From Streptomyces hyderabadensis (GTDB taxonomy: Bacteria > Actinomycetota > Actinomycetes > Streptomycetales > Streptomycetaceae), in assembly GCF_020404845.1 (NCBI RefSeq), contig NZ_JAIOJZ010000009.1:62001-126000 (forward strand): a stretch of 64,000 nucleotides of DNA. The letters are read 5' to 3'. The position numbers were made by a program, and so were the translations under genes. Below the pieces are notes generated by a model that worked only from the letters and a program-made list of their open reading frames with translations, searched no databases and had not been told where the DNA came from. Shown here piece after piece: positions 1-8,465 of the stretch; the stretch's first letter is position 1, and each line of letters starts with the position of its first letter.

Positions 1-165
1 TTCGCGTCGTGCCGCGGCCAAGGGCGTCTCGCCCGGCTCGATGCCCCCGCCGGGCGGCTCCCAGAGGTACGCCCCGTCGGACGGGTCCCGCCAGCGCAGG
101 AGCAGCAGGCGACGGGAGGCGTCCAGACAGATGACCCGGGACGCGGGCCGGTGCGTCGAGTCCAT
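1..165 (-). CDS. Nudix hydrolase, N-terminal part (cut by window start)
   Basis: The 55 visible residues start MDSTHRP and run into the beginning of a Nudix box (GGGIEPGETPLAAARRE), so this is the N-terminal half of a Nudix-family pyrophosphohydrolase; the REUXEEXGU part lies outside the window. The family cleaves nucleoside diphosphates linked to another moiety using Mg2+ held by the Nudix-box glutamates. The substrate cannot be told. The ATG at 165 lies 9 bp after the stop of the methyltransferase gene on the same strand, so the two are probably cotranscribed. Confidence 0.85.
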   Translation of the reverse strand, partial: MDSTHRPASRVICLDASRRLLLLRWRDPSDGAYLWEPPGGGIEPGETPLAAARRE

Positions 166-174
166 CGCCCGATG

Positions 175-897
175 CTACGCGACGCCCGCCACCACCCATG
201 CCGACGGCAGCTCGATGCGGGTGCCGTCTGCCGTGTACTCCGTGGTGACCAGGGGGAGTTCACCGCCGGCCAGCACGGTCAGTCCGGCCGCACGGAGGTG
301 CTCCGGCACCGCGTCGTCGGGGACGGCGCCGGGCGTCAGGCCATGGCGGAGGACGGGGGCGAGTTTGGCGGGCGGGCCGGCCGGCCCCTGGGCCAGGCCC
401 ATCAGGACGGTCTTCGCCGCCTGGGAGGGCTCGACCAGGAAGGCGCGGCCGCGTGCGCCGAGGAGCACGGCGAGGGCGTCGGCCAGGGGCTGCCGGTCGT
501 CGGGCTCGCACTGGTGCAGGACGCCCCGGACGTAGACGTTCGCGTCGCCCAGCTCCGCGTGCAGCGCCTCCGCCTCGGCCTTGTCGGCGGCGTCCAGCTG
601 CCGGTAGGCGGCCAGCCCCGCCGGGTCGGCGTGCCGGGCGTGGCCGAGGGCGGCGGCGGAGAGGTCGGCGCCGACCACGTGCGGGAAGCGTTCGGCGAAG
701 TAACGGGTCTGGGTGCCGTTGCCGCACCCCAGGTCGATCAGCGGCAGGGCGGGGTCGGTCAGGTGCGGTTCGAAGTGGGCCAGGTGGCGACCGGCGGTCA
801 GCGTCGGCTCCGCGTCCCAGAACACCGCCCCCCGGTCCCCGGAGGCCTCGTTCCAGAAGCCCTCCCAGGCGTCCCGGTACCGGCTCGTCACGCTCAT
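175..897 (-). CDS. class I SAM-dependent methyltransferase
   Basis: The 240-residue protein has a Rossmann-type SAM-binding motif (LIDLGCGNGTQTRYF, about residues 55-70) followed by the acidic strand end VVGADLS, typical of class I methyltransferases. The substrate is unknown. I chose the ATG at 897 because a GGGGAGA ribosome site sits just upstream; the reading frame is open much further but without start signals. The gene is probably the first of a short operon with the Nudix gene. It diverges from the small membrane-protein gene at 1106. Confidence 0.85.
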   Translation of the reverse strand: MSVTSRYRDAWEGFWNEASGDRGAVFWDAEPTLTAGRHLAHFEPHLTDPALPLIDLGCGNGTQTRYFAERFPHVVGADLSAAALGHARHADPAGLAAYRQLDAADKAEAEALHAELGDANVYVRGVLHQCEPDDRQPLADALAVLLGARGRAFLVEPSQAAKTVLMGLAQGPAGPPAKLAPVLRHGLTPGAVPDDAVPEHLRAAGLTVLAGGELPLVTTEYTADGTRIELPSAWVVAGVA

Positions 898-1023
898 GCC
901 CGTCTCCCCAGGTGCGACGACGTACGGCCCGCCGGCTGCGACGGGTCCGTACGGTGTACCGCGCTCCGGGCACGGCCACAAGCGCCCGGCGCATTCCTTC
1001 ACCGGCCGTTCGCGCCGGGCGGA

Positions 1024-1052
1024 TTCGGTCCGCGGGCCGGTTCCGGTAGATT
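1024..1052 (+). promoter_or_regulatory. candidate promoter of the small membrane-protein gene
   Basis: TTCGGT at 1024-1029 and TAGATT at 1047-1052 are separated by 17 bp. The -10 fits the Streptomyces TAnnnT pattern and the -35 is only a partial match. The predicted start near 1059 would give a leader of about 47 nt. Confidence 0.4.
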
Positions 1053-1105
1053 GCTGCGGTCCCCGGGCGCGGGGCGACGCGAACGGCGACGGGGCGGGGG
1101 AACGC

Positions 1106-1363
1106 ATGGGGGTCGGACGGTACCGGGACATCGAGGTCGGGGACATGCCCCCGGTGCTCGCCGCCGTACTGGGGGTGCTCCTGCTGGGCCTGTTCTGCGG
1201 CCTCATCTGGTATCTGACCAGGCTGGACCACACGAAGCTGAGGGATCCCCGGGCGCGGGCGCGGGCGGCGCGGCGCAAGAAGAGCCGGCGTCGGCAGCAG
1301 GAACTGCGCGACCGGCGCGCCCGTCTGCAACGCCAGGCGGAGCGCCGCCGCGACGCCGGCTAG
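1106..1363 (+). CDS. small single-pass membrane protein with basic tail
   Basis: The 85-residue protein has one hydrophobic segment (about residues 15-38, VLAAVLGVLLLGLFCGLIWYL region), then a strongly basic Arg/Lys/Gln-rich tail likely to form a helix or coiled coil on the cytoplasmic side. I do not recognise a family with a known role. The ATG at 1106 follows a G-rich GGGGCGGGGGAA stretch. Its TAG stop at 1361-1363 interlocks with the TAG stop of the SpoIIE gene on the other strand in the palindrome CTAG (1360-1363), so the genes converge without any gap. Confidence 0.7.
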   Translation: MGVGRYRDIEVGDMPPVLAAVLGVLLLGLFCGLIWYLTRLDHTKLRDPRARARAARRKKSRRRQQELRDRRARLQRQAERRRDAG

Positions 1364-3876
1364 TACCGCGACGCCTGCCCGTGCCGCGCGGGCAGCGTCA
1401 GCTCGAACCACACCGTCTTGCCCGCGCCGGTGCGGCTGGCGCCCCATGCCCGGGCGAGGGTGCTGACCACGCGCAGGCCGCGACCGGTCTCGTCCTCGGG
1501 ACCCGCGCTCCGCAACGCCGGCAGGTCGTGGTCGTCGTCGTCCACCTCGCACAGCAGCGTGTCGGCGCGCACCAGGCGCAGCTCCACGGGGCGGGCGTGG
1601 GAGTGCCGTACGGCGTTGGTGACCAGCTCGCTGACCATCAGCTCCGCGGGGGCCGCCAGCTTCGGCAGCCCCCAGTCGTGGAGTTGCTCGCGGACCACCG
1701 CGCGGGCGCGGCCCACCTCGGCCGGGTCGCGGGCGAGGCTCCATTCGGCGACGGAGTCGGGCTCGATGCCGGTCAGCCGGGCCATCAGCAGGGCGACGTC
1801 GTCCTTGCGGCCGCCACGGGTGCCCAGGGCGCGGATGATGGTGTCGCAGGCGTCGTCCATGGACGCGGCCGGGTGGGCGGCGGACTCGCAGAGGGTGGCG
1901 AGCCCGACGCCGATGTCCTCGCCGCGCACCTCCACCAGGCCGTCGGTGCACATCACCAGCCGGTCGCCGGGTGCCACCGGCACGCGCACCGACTCGAACG
2001 GCACCCCTCCGACGCCGATCGGCGCTCCGGTCGGCAGGTCGATCAGCTCGCTGGCGCCGTCCTCGGCACGGACCAGCACGGGCGGGATGTGGCCGGCGTT
2101 GGCGAGCTGCAGCTCCCTGGCGACCGGGTCGTACACGGCGTACAGGCAGGTCGCGAGGTGGGTGTCGCCGAGCCGCTGGGCGAGGTCGTCGAGGTTGCGC
2201 AGCAGCTGCGCGGGCGGCAGGTCGAGGCCGGCCATGGTCTGCACGGCGGTGCGCAACTGGCCCATCATCGCGGCGGAATTGAGTCCGTGGCCCATGACGT
2301 CGCCGACCACGAGGGCGGTGCGGGCGCCGGGCAGCTTGACCGAGTCGAACCAGTCGCCGCCGACCCGCCCGAGCAGCGTGCCCGGCAGGTAGCGGGTGGC
2401 GATGTCGCAACCGGCCATGCGCGCGGGGATGTGCGGGAGCATGCTGTCCTGGAGCGTCTCGGCGACGTTCTCCTGGTGGGTGTACATGCGCGCGTTGTCG
2501 AGGACGAGGCCTGCGCGGGCGGCGAGTTCGGCGCCGGTGACGCGGTCCATGTCGTTGAAGACGGGCCGCTCCGGGTGCCGGAGCAGGATCATGAAGCCGA
2601 GCACGACGTTGCGGGCCTTCAGCGGCACCAGCAGCATCGAGCGGGCCGTGATGAGCGGCCGGATGTCCCGCTTCTCGAACTGGGAGGCGATGGCGTGTCC
2701 CATCTCCTCGGTGATGCGGGGCACCAGGACCGGCTCACCGCTGGTCATGCACTGGAAGAAGGGGGTGTGCGCCGGGAAGGGCATGGCCTCGCCGACGGGT
2801 ACCACGTCGTCCCAGCGGCCGGGTTCGTCGGTGTGCTCCAGGGCGACCCGGTGCCACATGGTGGTGGTGTCCGGCACGCCGTCCGGGAATCCCTCGCCCG
2901 CGACGACCTGTTCGCGCAGATAGGTGCCGGCGACGTCGGTGAAGCGGGGGACGACCGCCCGGCTGACCTCGACGATGGTCTGGGCGAGGTCGAGCGAGGT
3001 GCCGATCGCGCCGCTGACCTCGTTGAGGAACTCCAGGCGTTCGCGGACCGCCGCGTACTCCAGGTCCTCGGCCTCGTCGCGCAGCTCCTGGGGCACCGGA
3101 TCACCGGCCGCCAGTGCCCGCGCGGCCCGCTCGCGCCGCGCCCGGCGCTCGGCCCGCCGGGGCACGCCCCAGTCGGGGGTGACGGGCACCCGGTCGTTCT
3201 GGCTGAACTCCAGCACCGGATAGCCCAGTTCGAGGACCTGGGAGACGATGCGGGCGCTCTCGCCCACGCTCATGCTGGGCAGGATCTCGGGGAGCCGGCG
3301 GGCGAGTTCGTCGGCGCCGGGGAAGTCGGTGTGCAGGGCGAATCCGGGCGCGATCCGCTCGACGACCCCCGCCCCGGCGCCCGCGTCGGCGTAGTCCCGC
3401 CGCAGCGCGTCCGCGTCGGCGGCCAGCACGAGCAGCCGCTCCGGTCCGGGCCCGACCAGGGGGTAGGCCCACCAGAGCACGTCCACCCGGTCGTCGGCCG
3501 GCACGGTCAGCCGGGCGCGGCCCGCCGCCGGGTAGGAGAGCCGCCCGTCGAGGGAGGACTCCAGGCCGGGACCGAGGCCGTCGTGGTCCGCGTACGGGCC
3601 GTGGGCCGCCTCGTCGTCCCCCGTCCCGTCCCCGGGCAGCACGCCCGAGACGGGGAGCAGGTCGGGGGCGGGGCGCCCGATCGCCTCTTCCTTGGGCAGG
3701 CCGAACAACCGCCGCGCGCCGCGGCTCCAGTGGGAGACCAGCCCCTCGCGGTCCACCACGACGACGGCCAGCGGGACCCGGCCCGCCACGGGGTCGCCCG
3801 GCACGGGGTCCCCGGGCACGGCGTCGGGTCCGGCACGGTGGCCGGGAGGTGCGTCCCGCTCGGTGCCATGGTCCAT
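1360..3876 (-). CDS. PAS-GAF-SpoIIE phosphatase with C-terminal anti-sigma-type ATPase domain
   Basis: The protein of 838 residues appears to hold a PAS domain (about 30-80), a second sensor-like stretch, a GAF domain (about 290-445), a PP2C/SpoIIE phosphatase domain (about 488-692, with the acidic metal motifs GGDWFDS, GDVMGHG and CTDGLVE) and a HATPase_c domain of the RsbW type (about 710-828, with SELVTNAVRHS). Such Streptomyces proteins are thought to dephosphorylate anti-anti-sigma factors and, through the ATPase domain, bind them, so they act in partner-switching control of sigma factors. No partner gene lies next to it. The ATG at 3876 was chosen for the GAGAGGG ribosome site upstream; an ATG at 3963 is also in frame. 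The gene is soluble, with no membrane segments seen. Confidence 0.88.
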   Translation of the reverse strand: MDHGTERDAPPGHRAGPDAVPGDPVPGDPVAGRVPLAVVVVDREGLVSHWSRGARRLFGLPKEEAIGRPAPDLLPVSGVLPGDGTGDDEAAHGPYADHDGLGPGLESSLDGRLSYPAAGRARLTVPADDRVDVLWWAYPLVGPGPERLLVLAADADALRRDYADAGAGAGVVERIAPGFALHTDFPGADELARRLPEILPSMSVGESARIVSQVLELGYPVLEFSQNDRVPVTPDWGVPRRAERRARRERAARALAAGDPVPQELRDEAEDLEYAAVRERLEFLNEVSGAIGTSLDLAQTIVEVSRAVVPRFTDVAGTYLREQVVAGEGFPDGVPDTTTMWHRVALEHTDEPGRWDDVVPVGEAMPFPAHTPFFQCMTSGEPVLVPRITEEMGHAIASQFEKRDIRPLITARSMLLVPLKARNVVLGFMILLRHPERPVFNDMDRVTGAELAARAGLVLDNARMYTHQENVAETLQDSMLPHIPARMAGCDIATRYLPGTLLGRVGGDWFDSVKLPGARTALVVGDVMGHGLNSAAMMGQLRTAVQTMAGLDLPPAQLLRNLDDLAQRLGDTHLATCLYAVYDPVARELQLANAGHIPPVLVRAEDGASELIDLPTGAPIGVGGVPFESVRVPVAPGDRLVMCTDGLVEVRGEDIGVGLATLCESAAHPAASMDDACDTIIRALGTRGGRKDDVALLMARLTGIEPDSVAEWSLARDPAEVGRARAVVREQLHDWGLPKLAAPAELMVSELVTNAVRHSHARPVELRLVRADTLLCEVDDDDHDLPALRSAGPEDETGRGLRVVSTLARAWGASRTGAGKTVWFELTLPARHGQASRY

Positions 3877-3924
3877 GGCGTCAGGCCCTCTCTGCCCACG
3901 GCTCCGCAAGATCTGTGTCGCCGT

Positions 3925-3942
3925 CACCACCGTACGGTGGTG
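3925..3942. promoter_or_regulatory. 18-bp perfect palindrome upstream of the SpoIIE-family gene
   Basis: CACCACCGTACGGTGGTG is a perfect palindrome without a spacer, 49-66 bp before the ATG at 3876. The position suits an operator near the promoter of the regulator gene. No protein can be assigned to it. Confidence 0.45.
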
Positions 3943-3989
3943 GCCGGTGACCATGTGCGGCAACGGGGGAATTGGTGGCGCGCGAACAC

Positions 3990-4013
3990 ACCGGCGCGCG
4001 CCCGCGCGCCGGT
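3990..4013 (-). terminator. hairpin terminator after the MFS gene
   Basis: ACCGGCGCGC (3990-3999) and GCGCGCCGGT (4004-4013) form a perfect 10-bp stem with a 4-nt loop directly after the stop of the MFS gene (4023). There is no T tract, as often in Streptomyces. Confidence 0.6.
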
Positions 4014-4022
4014 GAGCCGGTC

Positions 4023-6470
4023 TCAGTCCTCGTGCCCGAGCTGAAGGTCGCGCTCGGTGCGGCCGCCACCGGCCACCTGGAGCACGGTCGCGACCGGCGG
4101 ATACCCGGCCGCGATGACGGTGTACTCGCCGGACGAGAGGTCCACGAAGCGGAAGGTGCCGTCGGGCCCGGTGGTCAGGGTGTCCACCACGTTGCCCGCC
4201 GCGTCGAGGAGCGTCACGCGCGCGTCCTCCACCACCCGTCCGCCACTGGCCCGCACCGTGCCGCGCAGCACGGCGCCGCCCGCCAGCTCCACGTCCTGCC
4301 GGGTCTCCCGGGCCGCCTGGACGCTGACCGGCAGGGCGGCCGGACGGAAGGCGGGGGCGCTGGCGGCGAGGGTGTACTCGCCCGCCACCAGTTCCGTGAT
4401 GACGTAGCCGCCCTCGCGGCCGCTGCGGGTGGTGGCGACGACCTCGCCGTGGACGTTGGTGAGGGTGACGGTCGCGTCGCGCACCGGGCTGCCGTCGGCG
4501 GTCATGACGCTGCCGGCCAGGCGTCCGGCGCCGCCGAGCACCACGTCCAGCTCCACCGGGCGTTCACCGACGGTCACCGAGACCGCCTGCGGCTGGTGGC
4601 CGCCGGCCGCGGCGATCAGGACGTAGGCCCCGGCGCCGGGCGTGGCCAGCGCGTACCGGCCGTCGTCGCCGCTGGCGCCCCGGCCGATCTGCTGCCCGCC
4701 GACGTCGATGAGGGTGAGTGCCGCGCGGGGCACGACGGTGCCGTCGGGGTGCTGCACCGTGCCGCAGACGGGGATGCCGCCGGCGTAGGGCGACCGGGCC
4801 GGCGGCACCTGGGCCGCCTGCGGTGCCTTCGGGGCGTGCGGGGCGGTCTCCGGCTCGGTGACGGGGGCGTTGTGGGACACCAGGGGTTTCTCCTTGAGGA
4901 AGAGGGCGATGAGGAGCCCGAGGACGAGCACCGGCACCAGATAGAGGAAGATCCGGGGCATGGCGTCGGCGTACGCATCGATGTAGGCGTCGCGCAGCGC
5001 CGGGGGCAGGGAGTGGACGAGCTGGGGGGTGATGGCCTCGGCGTCCGGGAGCTCGACTCCCGCCTCGGCGGGGACCCGGTCGGCCAGGGCGTCGGTGAGC
5101 CGGCCCGCGAAGAGGGTGCCGAAGACGGCCGCGCCGACGCTCCCGCCGATCTGCCGGAAGTAGTTGTTGGCGCTGGTGGCGGTGCCGAGGTCGGTGGGGC
5201 GCACGGAGTTCTGCACGGCGAGGACCAGGACCGGCATCACCATGCCGATGCCGGCGCCGAGGACGGCCATCCAGATGCTGTAGTGCAGCCGGGACGTGTC
5301 GGTGCCGAGGCGGGAGAGCAGCCACATGCCGACGACGGACAGCGCGCTGCCGAGGATCGGGTGGCTCCGGTAGTGACCGGTGCGGCTGATGAGCTGTCCG
5401 GAGAGGATCGAGGCGCCGACGACGCCGCCCATCATCGGCAGCATCAGCAGTCCGGACTCGGTGGCGCTGGCGCCGTCGACCATCTGCAGGAAGGTCGGCA
5501 GGTAGCTGGCGGCGCCGAACAGGGCGACGCCGATGACGAGGCCGACCAGGGCGGTGACGTTGAAGATCGAGTCCCGGAACAGGCGCAGCGGGATCAGCGG
5601 TTCGGGCGCGAAGTGCTCGGCGACCAGGAAGAGCAGGGTGGCCGCGACCGCTCCGGCGCCGAGGCCGAGGATGACCTGTGAGCCCCACTCGTACTCGGTG
5701 CCGCCCCAGCTGGTGAGCAGCACCAGGCAGGTGGAGGCGGCGGCGAGCAGCAGGGCGCCGAGGATGTCCAGGCGGGGCTTGACCCGCGGCCTGGGCAGCT
5801 TGAGGACGACGGCGACCACGGCCATGGTGACCAGGCCGAAGGGCACGTTGATGTAGAAGCACCAGCGCCAGGAGAGGTGGTCGGTGAAGTAGCCGCCGAG
5901 CAGCGGGCCCGCGACCGAGGCGAGTCCGAAGGCGGCGCCGATCAGGCCCATGTACCGGCCGCGTTCGCGGGGCGGCACGATGTCCGCGATGATCGCCTGC
6001 ACGCCGATCATCAGGCCGCCCGCGCCGATGCCCTGCACCGCGCGGAAGGCGATCAGCTGGTCCATGGTCTGCGCCCGTCCGGCGAGCGCGGAGCCGACGA
6101 CGAAGACCAGGATGGCGAACTGGAAGACGCCCTTGCGGCCGAAGAGGTCGCCGAGCTTGCCGTAGATGGGCAGCCCGACGGTCGAGGTGAGCAGGTACGC
6201 GGTGATCGCCCAGGACATCTTGTCCAGGCCGTGCAGCTCACCGACGATCTTCGGCAGCGCCGTGGCGACGATCATCTGCTCCAGGGCGGCGAGCAGCAGC
6301 GCCAGCATCAGGCCGACGAAGACCAGCCGCACCCGGCGCGGGCTCAGCCCGGCAGTCTGCTCCCCCTCCGGCCCGGGGACGGGTGCCTCCGGGGGCACCC
6401 GGTCCGCGACGACCGGTTCGTCCTGTGCGGAATCCCTTACCGGGTCCTGCACCAGAGTGATCCCGCCCAC
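4023..6470 (-). CDS. DHA2-type MFS exporter fused to three carboxypeptidase-regulatory-like domains
   Basis: The protein has 815 residues. Residues about 40-525 form a 14-helix EmrB/QacA-type major facilitator with the motif [11 protein letters not shown] after the second helix, a proton-coupled drug or small-molecule exporter. A linker follows, then three repeats of about 80 residues (about 570-640, 653-725 and 733-805), each with the pattern GxV...G.PV..A.VTL...G.....T...G.Y.....G.YTL of CarboxypepD_reg/Cna-B-like beta sandwiches. Ordinary DHA2 exporters stop after the helices, so the tail is an addition of about 250 residues; it probably binds a partner or stabilises the protein. The GTG start at 6470 has GAGGGGAG 6 bp upstream. 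An imperfect inverted repeat at 6502-6520 may be its operator. The substrate is unknown. Confidence 0.85.
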   Translation of the reverse strand: MGGITLVQDPVRDSAQDEPVVADRVPPEAPVPGPEGEQTAGLSPRRVRLVFVGLMLALLLAALEQMIVATALPKIVGELHGLDKMSWAITAYLLTSTVGLPIYGKLGDLFGRKGVFQFAILVFVVGSALAGRAQTMDQLIAFRAVQGIGAGGLMIGVQAIIADIVPPRERGRYMGLIGAAFGLASVAGPLLGGYFTDHLSWRWCFYINVPFGLVTMAVVAVVLKLPRPRVKPRLDILGALLLAAASTCLVLLTSWGGTEYEWGSQVILGLGAGAVAATLLFLVAEHFAPEPLIPLRLFRDSIFNVTALVGLVIGVALFGAASYLPTFLQMVDGASATESGLLMLPMMGGVVGASILSGQLISRTGHYRSHPILGSALSVVGMWLLSRLGTDTSRLHYSIWMAVLGAGIGMVMPVLVLAVQNSVRPTDLGTATSANNYFRQIGGSVGAAVFGTLFAGRLTDALADRVPAEAGVELPDAEAITPQLVHSLPPALRDAYIDAYADAMPRIFLYLVPVLVLGLLIALFLKEKPLVSHNAPVTEPETAPHAPKAPQAAQVPPARSPYAGGIPVCGTVQHPDGTVVPRAALTLIDVGGQQIGRGASGDDGRYALATPGAGAYVLIAAAGGHQPQAVSVTVGERPVELDVVLGGAGRLAGSVMTADGSPVRDATVTLTNVHGEVVATTRSGREGGYVITELVAGEYTLAASAPAFRPAALPVSVQAARETRQDVELAGGAVLRGTVRASGGRVVEDARVTLLDAAGNVVDTLTTGPDGTFRFVDLSSGEYTVIAAGYPPVATVLQVAGGGRTERDLQLGHED

Positions 6471-6501
6471 GTACCGCTCCCCTCGTCACACCTGCTCACA
6501 T

Positions 6502-6520
6502 TTGCCGCCTGAGGCGACAA
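6502..6520. promoter_or_regulatory. imperfect inverted repeat, candidate operator of the MFS exporter
   Basis: TTGCCGCCT and AGGCGACAA flank one G and pair with one mismatch. The site lies 32-50 bp before the GTG at 6470, where a TetR- or MarR-type repressor of an exporter would bind. No regulator gene is adjacent. Confidence 0.35.
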
Positions 6521-6620
6521 CTGCGAACAAGTGCGACGAGTTACGGACGCACGGCGGGTTCCCGCGGAGATCACTCGAACCGGTGAGGCGGCCAACGGCC
6601 GCCCCGTGTCTGCGCTTTGG

Positions 6621-7064
6621 CTACTTCTCGACCTCGGCGGCGAGCTTGGCGAGCAGCGCGTCGTAGATCCGGGCGAGGCCCTTGGGCGCGAAGGTCTTCT
6701 CGAAGAAGCCGCCGACGCCGCCCGCGCCCTGCCAGGTGGTGACCACGACGACCCGGGACTTGCCCTCGCCCGCCGGGGTGACCCGCCAGGTGGTGACCAT
6801 GGAGGAGTTGCGGTCCTTCTCGACCAGTTCGCCGTCGGTCGGCTCGGTGACCTCCAGCAGGCAGTCGCGGACGCGCTTGCTGGTGGCCTGGAGCTTCCAG
6901 TGCACGAGGGTGCCCTCGCCGTCGCCGCCCTCCCGGACCTCGTACTCGCTGAAGTGCTCGGGCAGCAGCTTCTCGCGGGTGCCGCTGTAGTCGGCGAGGG
7001 TGTCGAACACCGTCTCCGCGTCGGCTGCGACGATCCGCTCCGTCGTCGCCTCGACCTGCGCCAT
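6621..7064 (-). CDS. SRPBCC (polyketide cyclase/START-like) family protein
   Basis: The 147-residue protein begins MAQVEATTERIVAADAETVF and matches the helix-grip SRPBCC pattern, with a Val/Thr-rich central sheet and a long C-terminal helix. Members bind hydrophobic ligands in a cavity; the small stand-alone actinobacterial ones are mostly uncharacterised. The ATG at 7064 has a strong GGAGGAA site 5 bp upstream. It is divergent from the radical SAM gene. Confidence 0.8.
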   Translation of the reverse strand: MAQVEATTERIVAADAETVFDTLADYSGTREKLLPEHFSEYEVREGGDGEGTLVHWKLQATSKRVRDCLLEVTEPTDGELVEKDRNSSMVTTWRVTPAGEGKSRVVVVTTWQGAGGVGGFFEKTFAPKGLARIYDALLAKLAAEVEK

Positions 7065-7177
7065 CGGGTTCCTCCAGGGCCTGGTTCTCGGGGTCGGGGC
7101 AAGCCAACCACCCCGCCGCCCGGCCACCAAATCGGGGGCGCGAAGCAGCCCCGCGCTACTGGGCCGCACGATCAAGG

Positions 7178-7189
7178 GAACATGTGTTC
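7178..7189 (+). promoter_or_regulatory. LexA (SOS) box-like site before the radical SAM gene
   Basis: GAAC-ATGT-GTTC matches the core of the Gram-positive SOS box (CGAACRNRYGTTYG), including the R and Y positions of the spacer. The outer bases (GG and TA) deviate from TCGAAC/GTTCGA. A TATTGT -10-like hexamer follows at 7190-7195 and the GAGGAGG ribosome site at 7212-7218, so LexA bound here would cover the promoter spacer. Confidence 0.55.
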
Positions 7190-7223
7190 TATTGTGTCGA
7201 ACAGTGCTACCGAGGAGGCCGCA

Positions 7224-8270
7224 ATGCGCTGGGAGAACCTCACGGACTCCGACCACGCCCGGGCGGCGGACCCCGCGCTGTTCGGCGCGGACGCCGTCAC
7301 CACCCGTACCTTCGACACGCCCGAGTTCCGCGGCATCACCTTCCACGAGGTGCGGGCCCGCTCGGTCCTGAACCGGGTGCCGGGGGCCTCCCGCATGCCG
7401 TTCGAGTGGACGGTCAACCCCTACCGGGGCTGCACGCACGCGTGCGTGTACTGCTTCGCCCGCAAGACGCACAGCTACCTGGACCTCGACACGGGGCTCG
7501 GCTTCGACTCCCAGATCGTCGTCAAGGTGAACGCGCCCGAGCTGCTGCGCCGCCAGCTGGCCTCGCGCCGCTGGCGGGGCGAGCACGTCGCGATGGGCAC
7601 CAACGTCGACTGCTACCAGCGCGCGGAGGGCCGCTACCGGCTGATGCCGGGCATCATCGAGGCCCTCACCGAGCGGGCGAACCCCTTCTCGATCCTCACC
7701 AAGGGCACGCTGATCCTGCGCGACCTGGACCTGCTGACCCGGGCGGCGCGGGTGACGGACGTCGGGATATCGGTCTCGGTCGGCTTCACCGACGCGGAGC
7801 TGTGGCGCACCGTGGAGCCGGGCACCCCGGCGCCGGAGCGCCGACTGGAGGTCGTCAGGGCGCTCGGCGAGCGCGGCATCGGCTGCGGGGTGCTGATGGC
7901 CCCGGTCATCCCCTTCCTCGGCGACGAGCCGGCCCAGCTGAGGGCCACCGTGCGGGCCATCGCCGCCGCCGGCGCCACCTCGGTGACTCCCCTGGTGCTG
8001 CATCTGCGCCCGGGTGCCCGCGAGTGGTTCATGGACTGGCTCGGCCGTCACCACCCGCATCTGGTCCGCCGCTACGAGCGGCTGTACGCGGACGGCGCCT
8101 ACGCCCCGAAGTGGTACCAGCGCCGGATCACCCGCCAGGTGCACGACCTGGCCCGCGAGTACGGCATCGGGCCCACGCGCGCGGGGATGCCCCGGCGGAT
8201 CGCGGAACCGGCGCCCGCGCAGCCGGCCGGGCCCGCGGCCACCGAGCCGGTGCAGCTCTCGCTCCTGTGA
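7224..8270 (+). CDS. Rv2578c-family radical SAM protein
   Basis: The 348-residue protein carries the radical SAM cysteine motif CTHACVYC (about residue 71) within NPYRGC, as in the SplB-like/Rv2578c family. The three cysteines ligate a 4Fe-4S cluster that cleaves SAM to a 5'-deoxyadenosyl radical; the physiological substrate of this subfamily is unknown to me. The ATG at 7224 has a strong GAGGAGG site. The LexA-like box at 7178-7189 suggests induction by DNA damage, which fits the resemblance to spore photoproduct lyase. The C-terminal 40 residues are Pro/Ala-rich. Confidence 0.88.
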   Translation: MRWENLTDSDHARAADPALFGADAVTTRTFDTPEFRGITFHEVRARSVLNRVPGASRMPFEWTVNPYRGCTHACVYCFARKTHSYLDLDTGLGFDSQIVVKVNAPELLRRQLASRRWRGEHVAMGTNVDCYQRAEGRYRLMPGIIEALTERANPFSILTKGTLILRDLDLLTRAARVTDVGISVSVGFTDAELWRTVEPGTPAPERRLEVVRALGERGIGCGVLMAPVIPFLGDEPAQLRATVRAIAAAGATSVTPLVLHLRPGAREWFMDWLGRHHPHLVRRYERLYADGAYAPKWYQRRITRQVHDLAREYGIGPTRAGMPRRIAEPAPAQPAGPAATEPVQLSLL

Positions 8271-8465
8271 GGGCCTCCGGATTCGGGGGTTACGCGCCCT
8301 GCTCGAAGAAGTCCGAGTAGGCGCATTGGAGGGCATCTTCCGACCCGATCGGGTCAAGTAGGGACCGGTCTCGTTCTTCCGAAGGCGCGCCCCGGGACGA
8401 TCCGGCGAGGACCGCGACCCGCGCGGACCGCAGCCCCTCCGTCCTGGGACTCCTGGGAGAACGCC

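Noticed and set aside
151..4044. Plus-strand reading frame of 1297 codons
   Set aside because: Antisense to the methyltransferase and SpoIIE genes, low in motifs, and explained by high G+C codon bias.
8342..8355. Perfect palindrome GACCCGATCGGGTC before the tripeptidyl aminopeptidase
   Set aside because: It is 110 bp from the start, not linked to visible promoter hexamers, and short GATC-centred palindromes are common here. It is kept only as a note.
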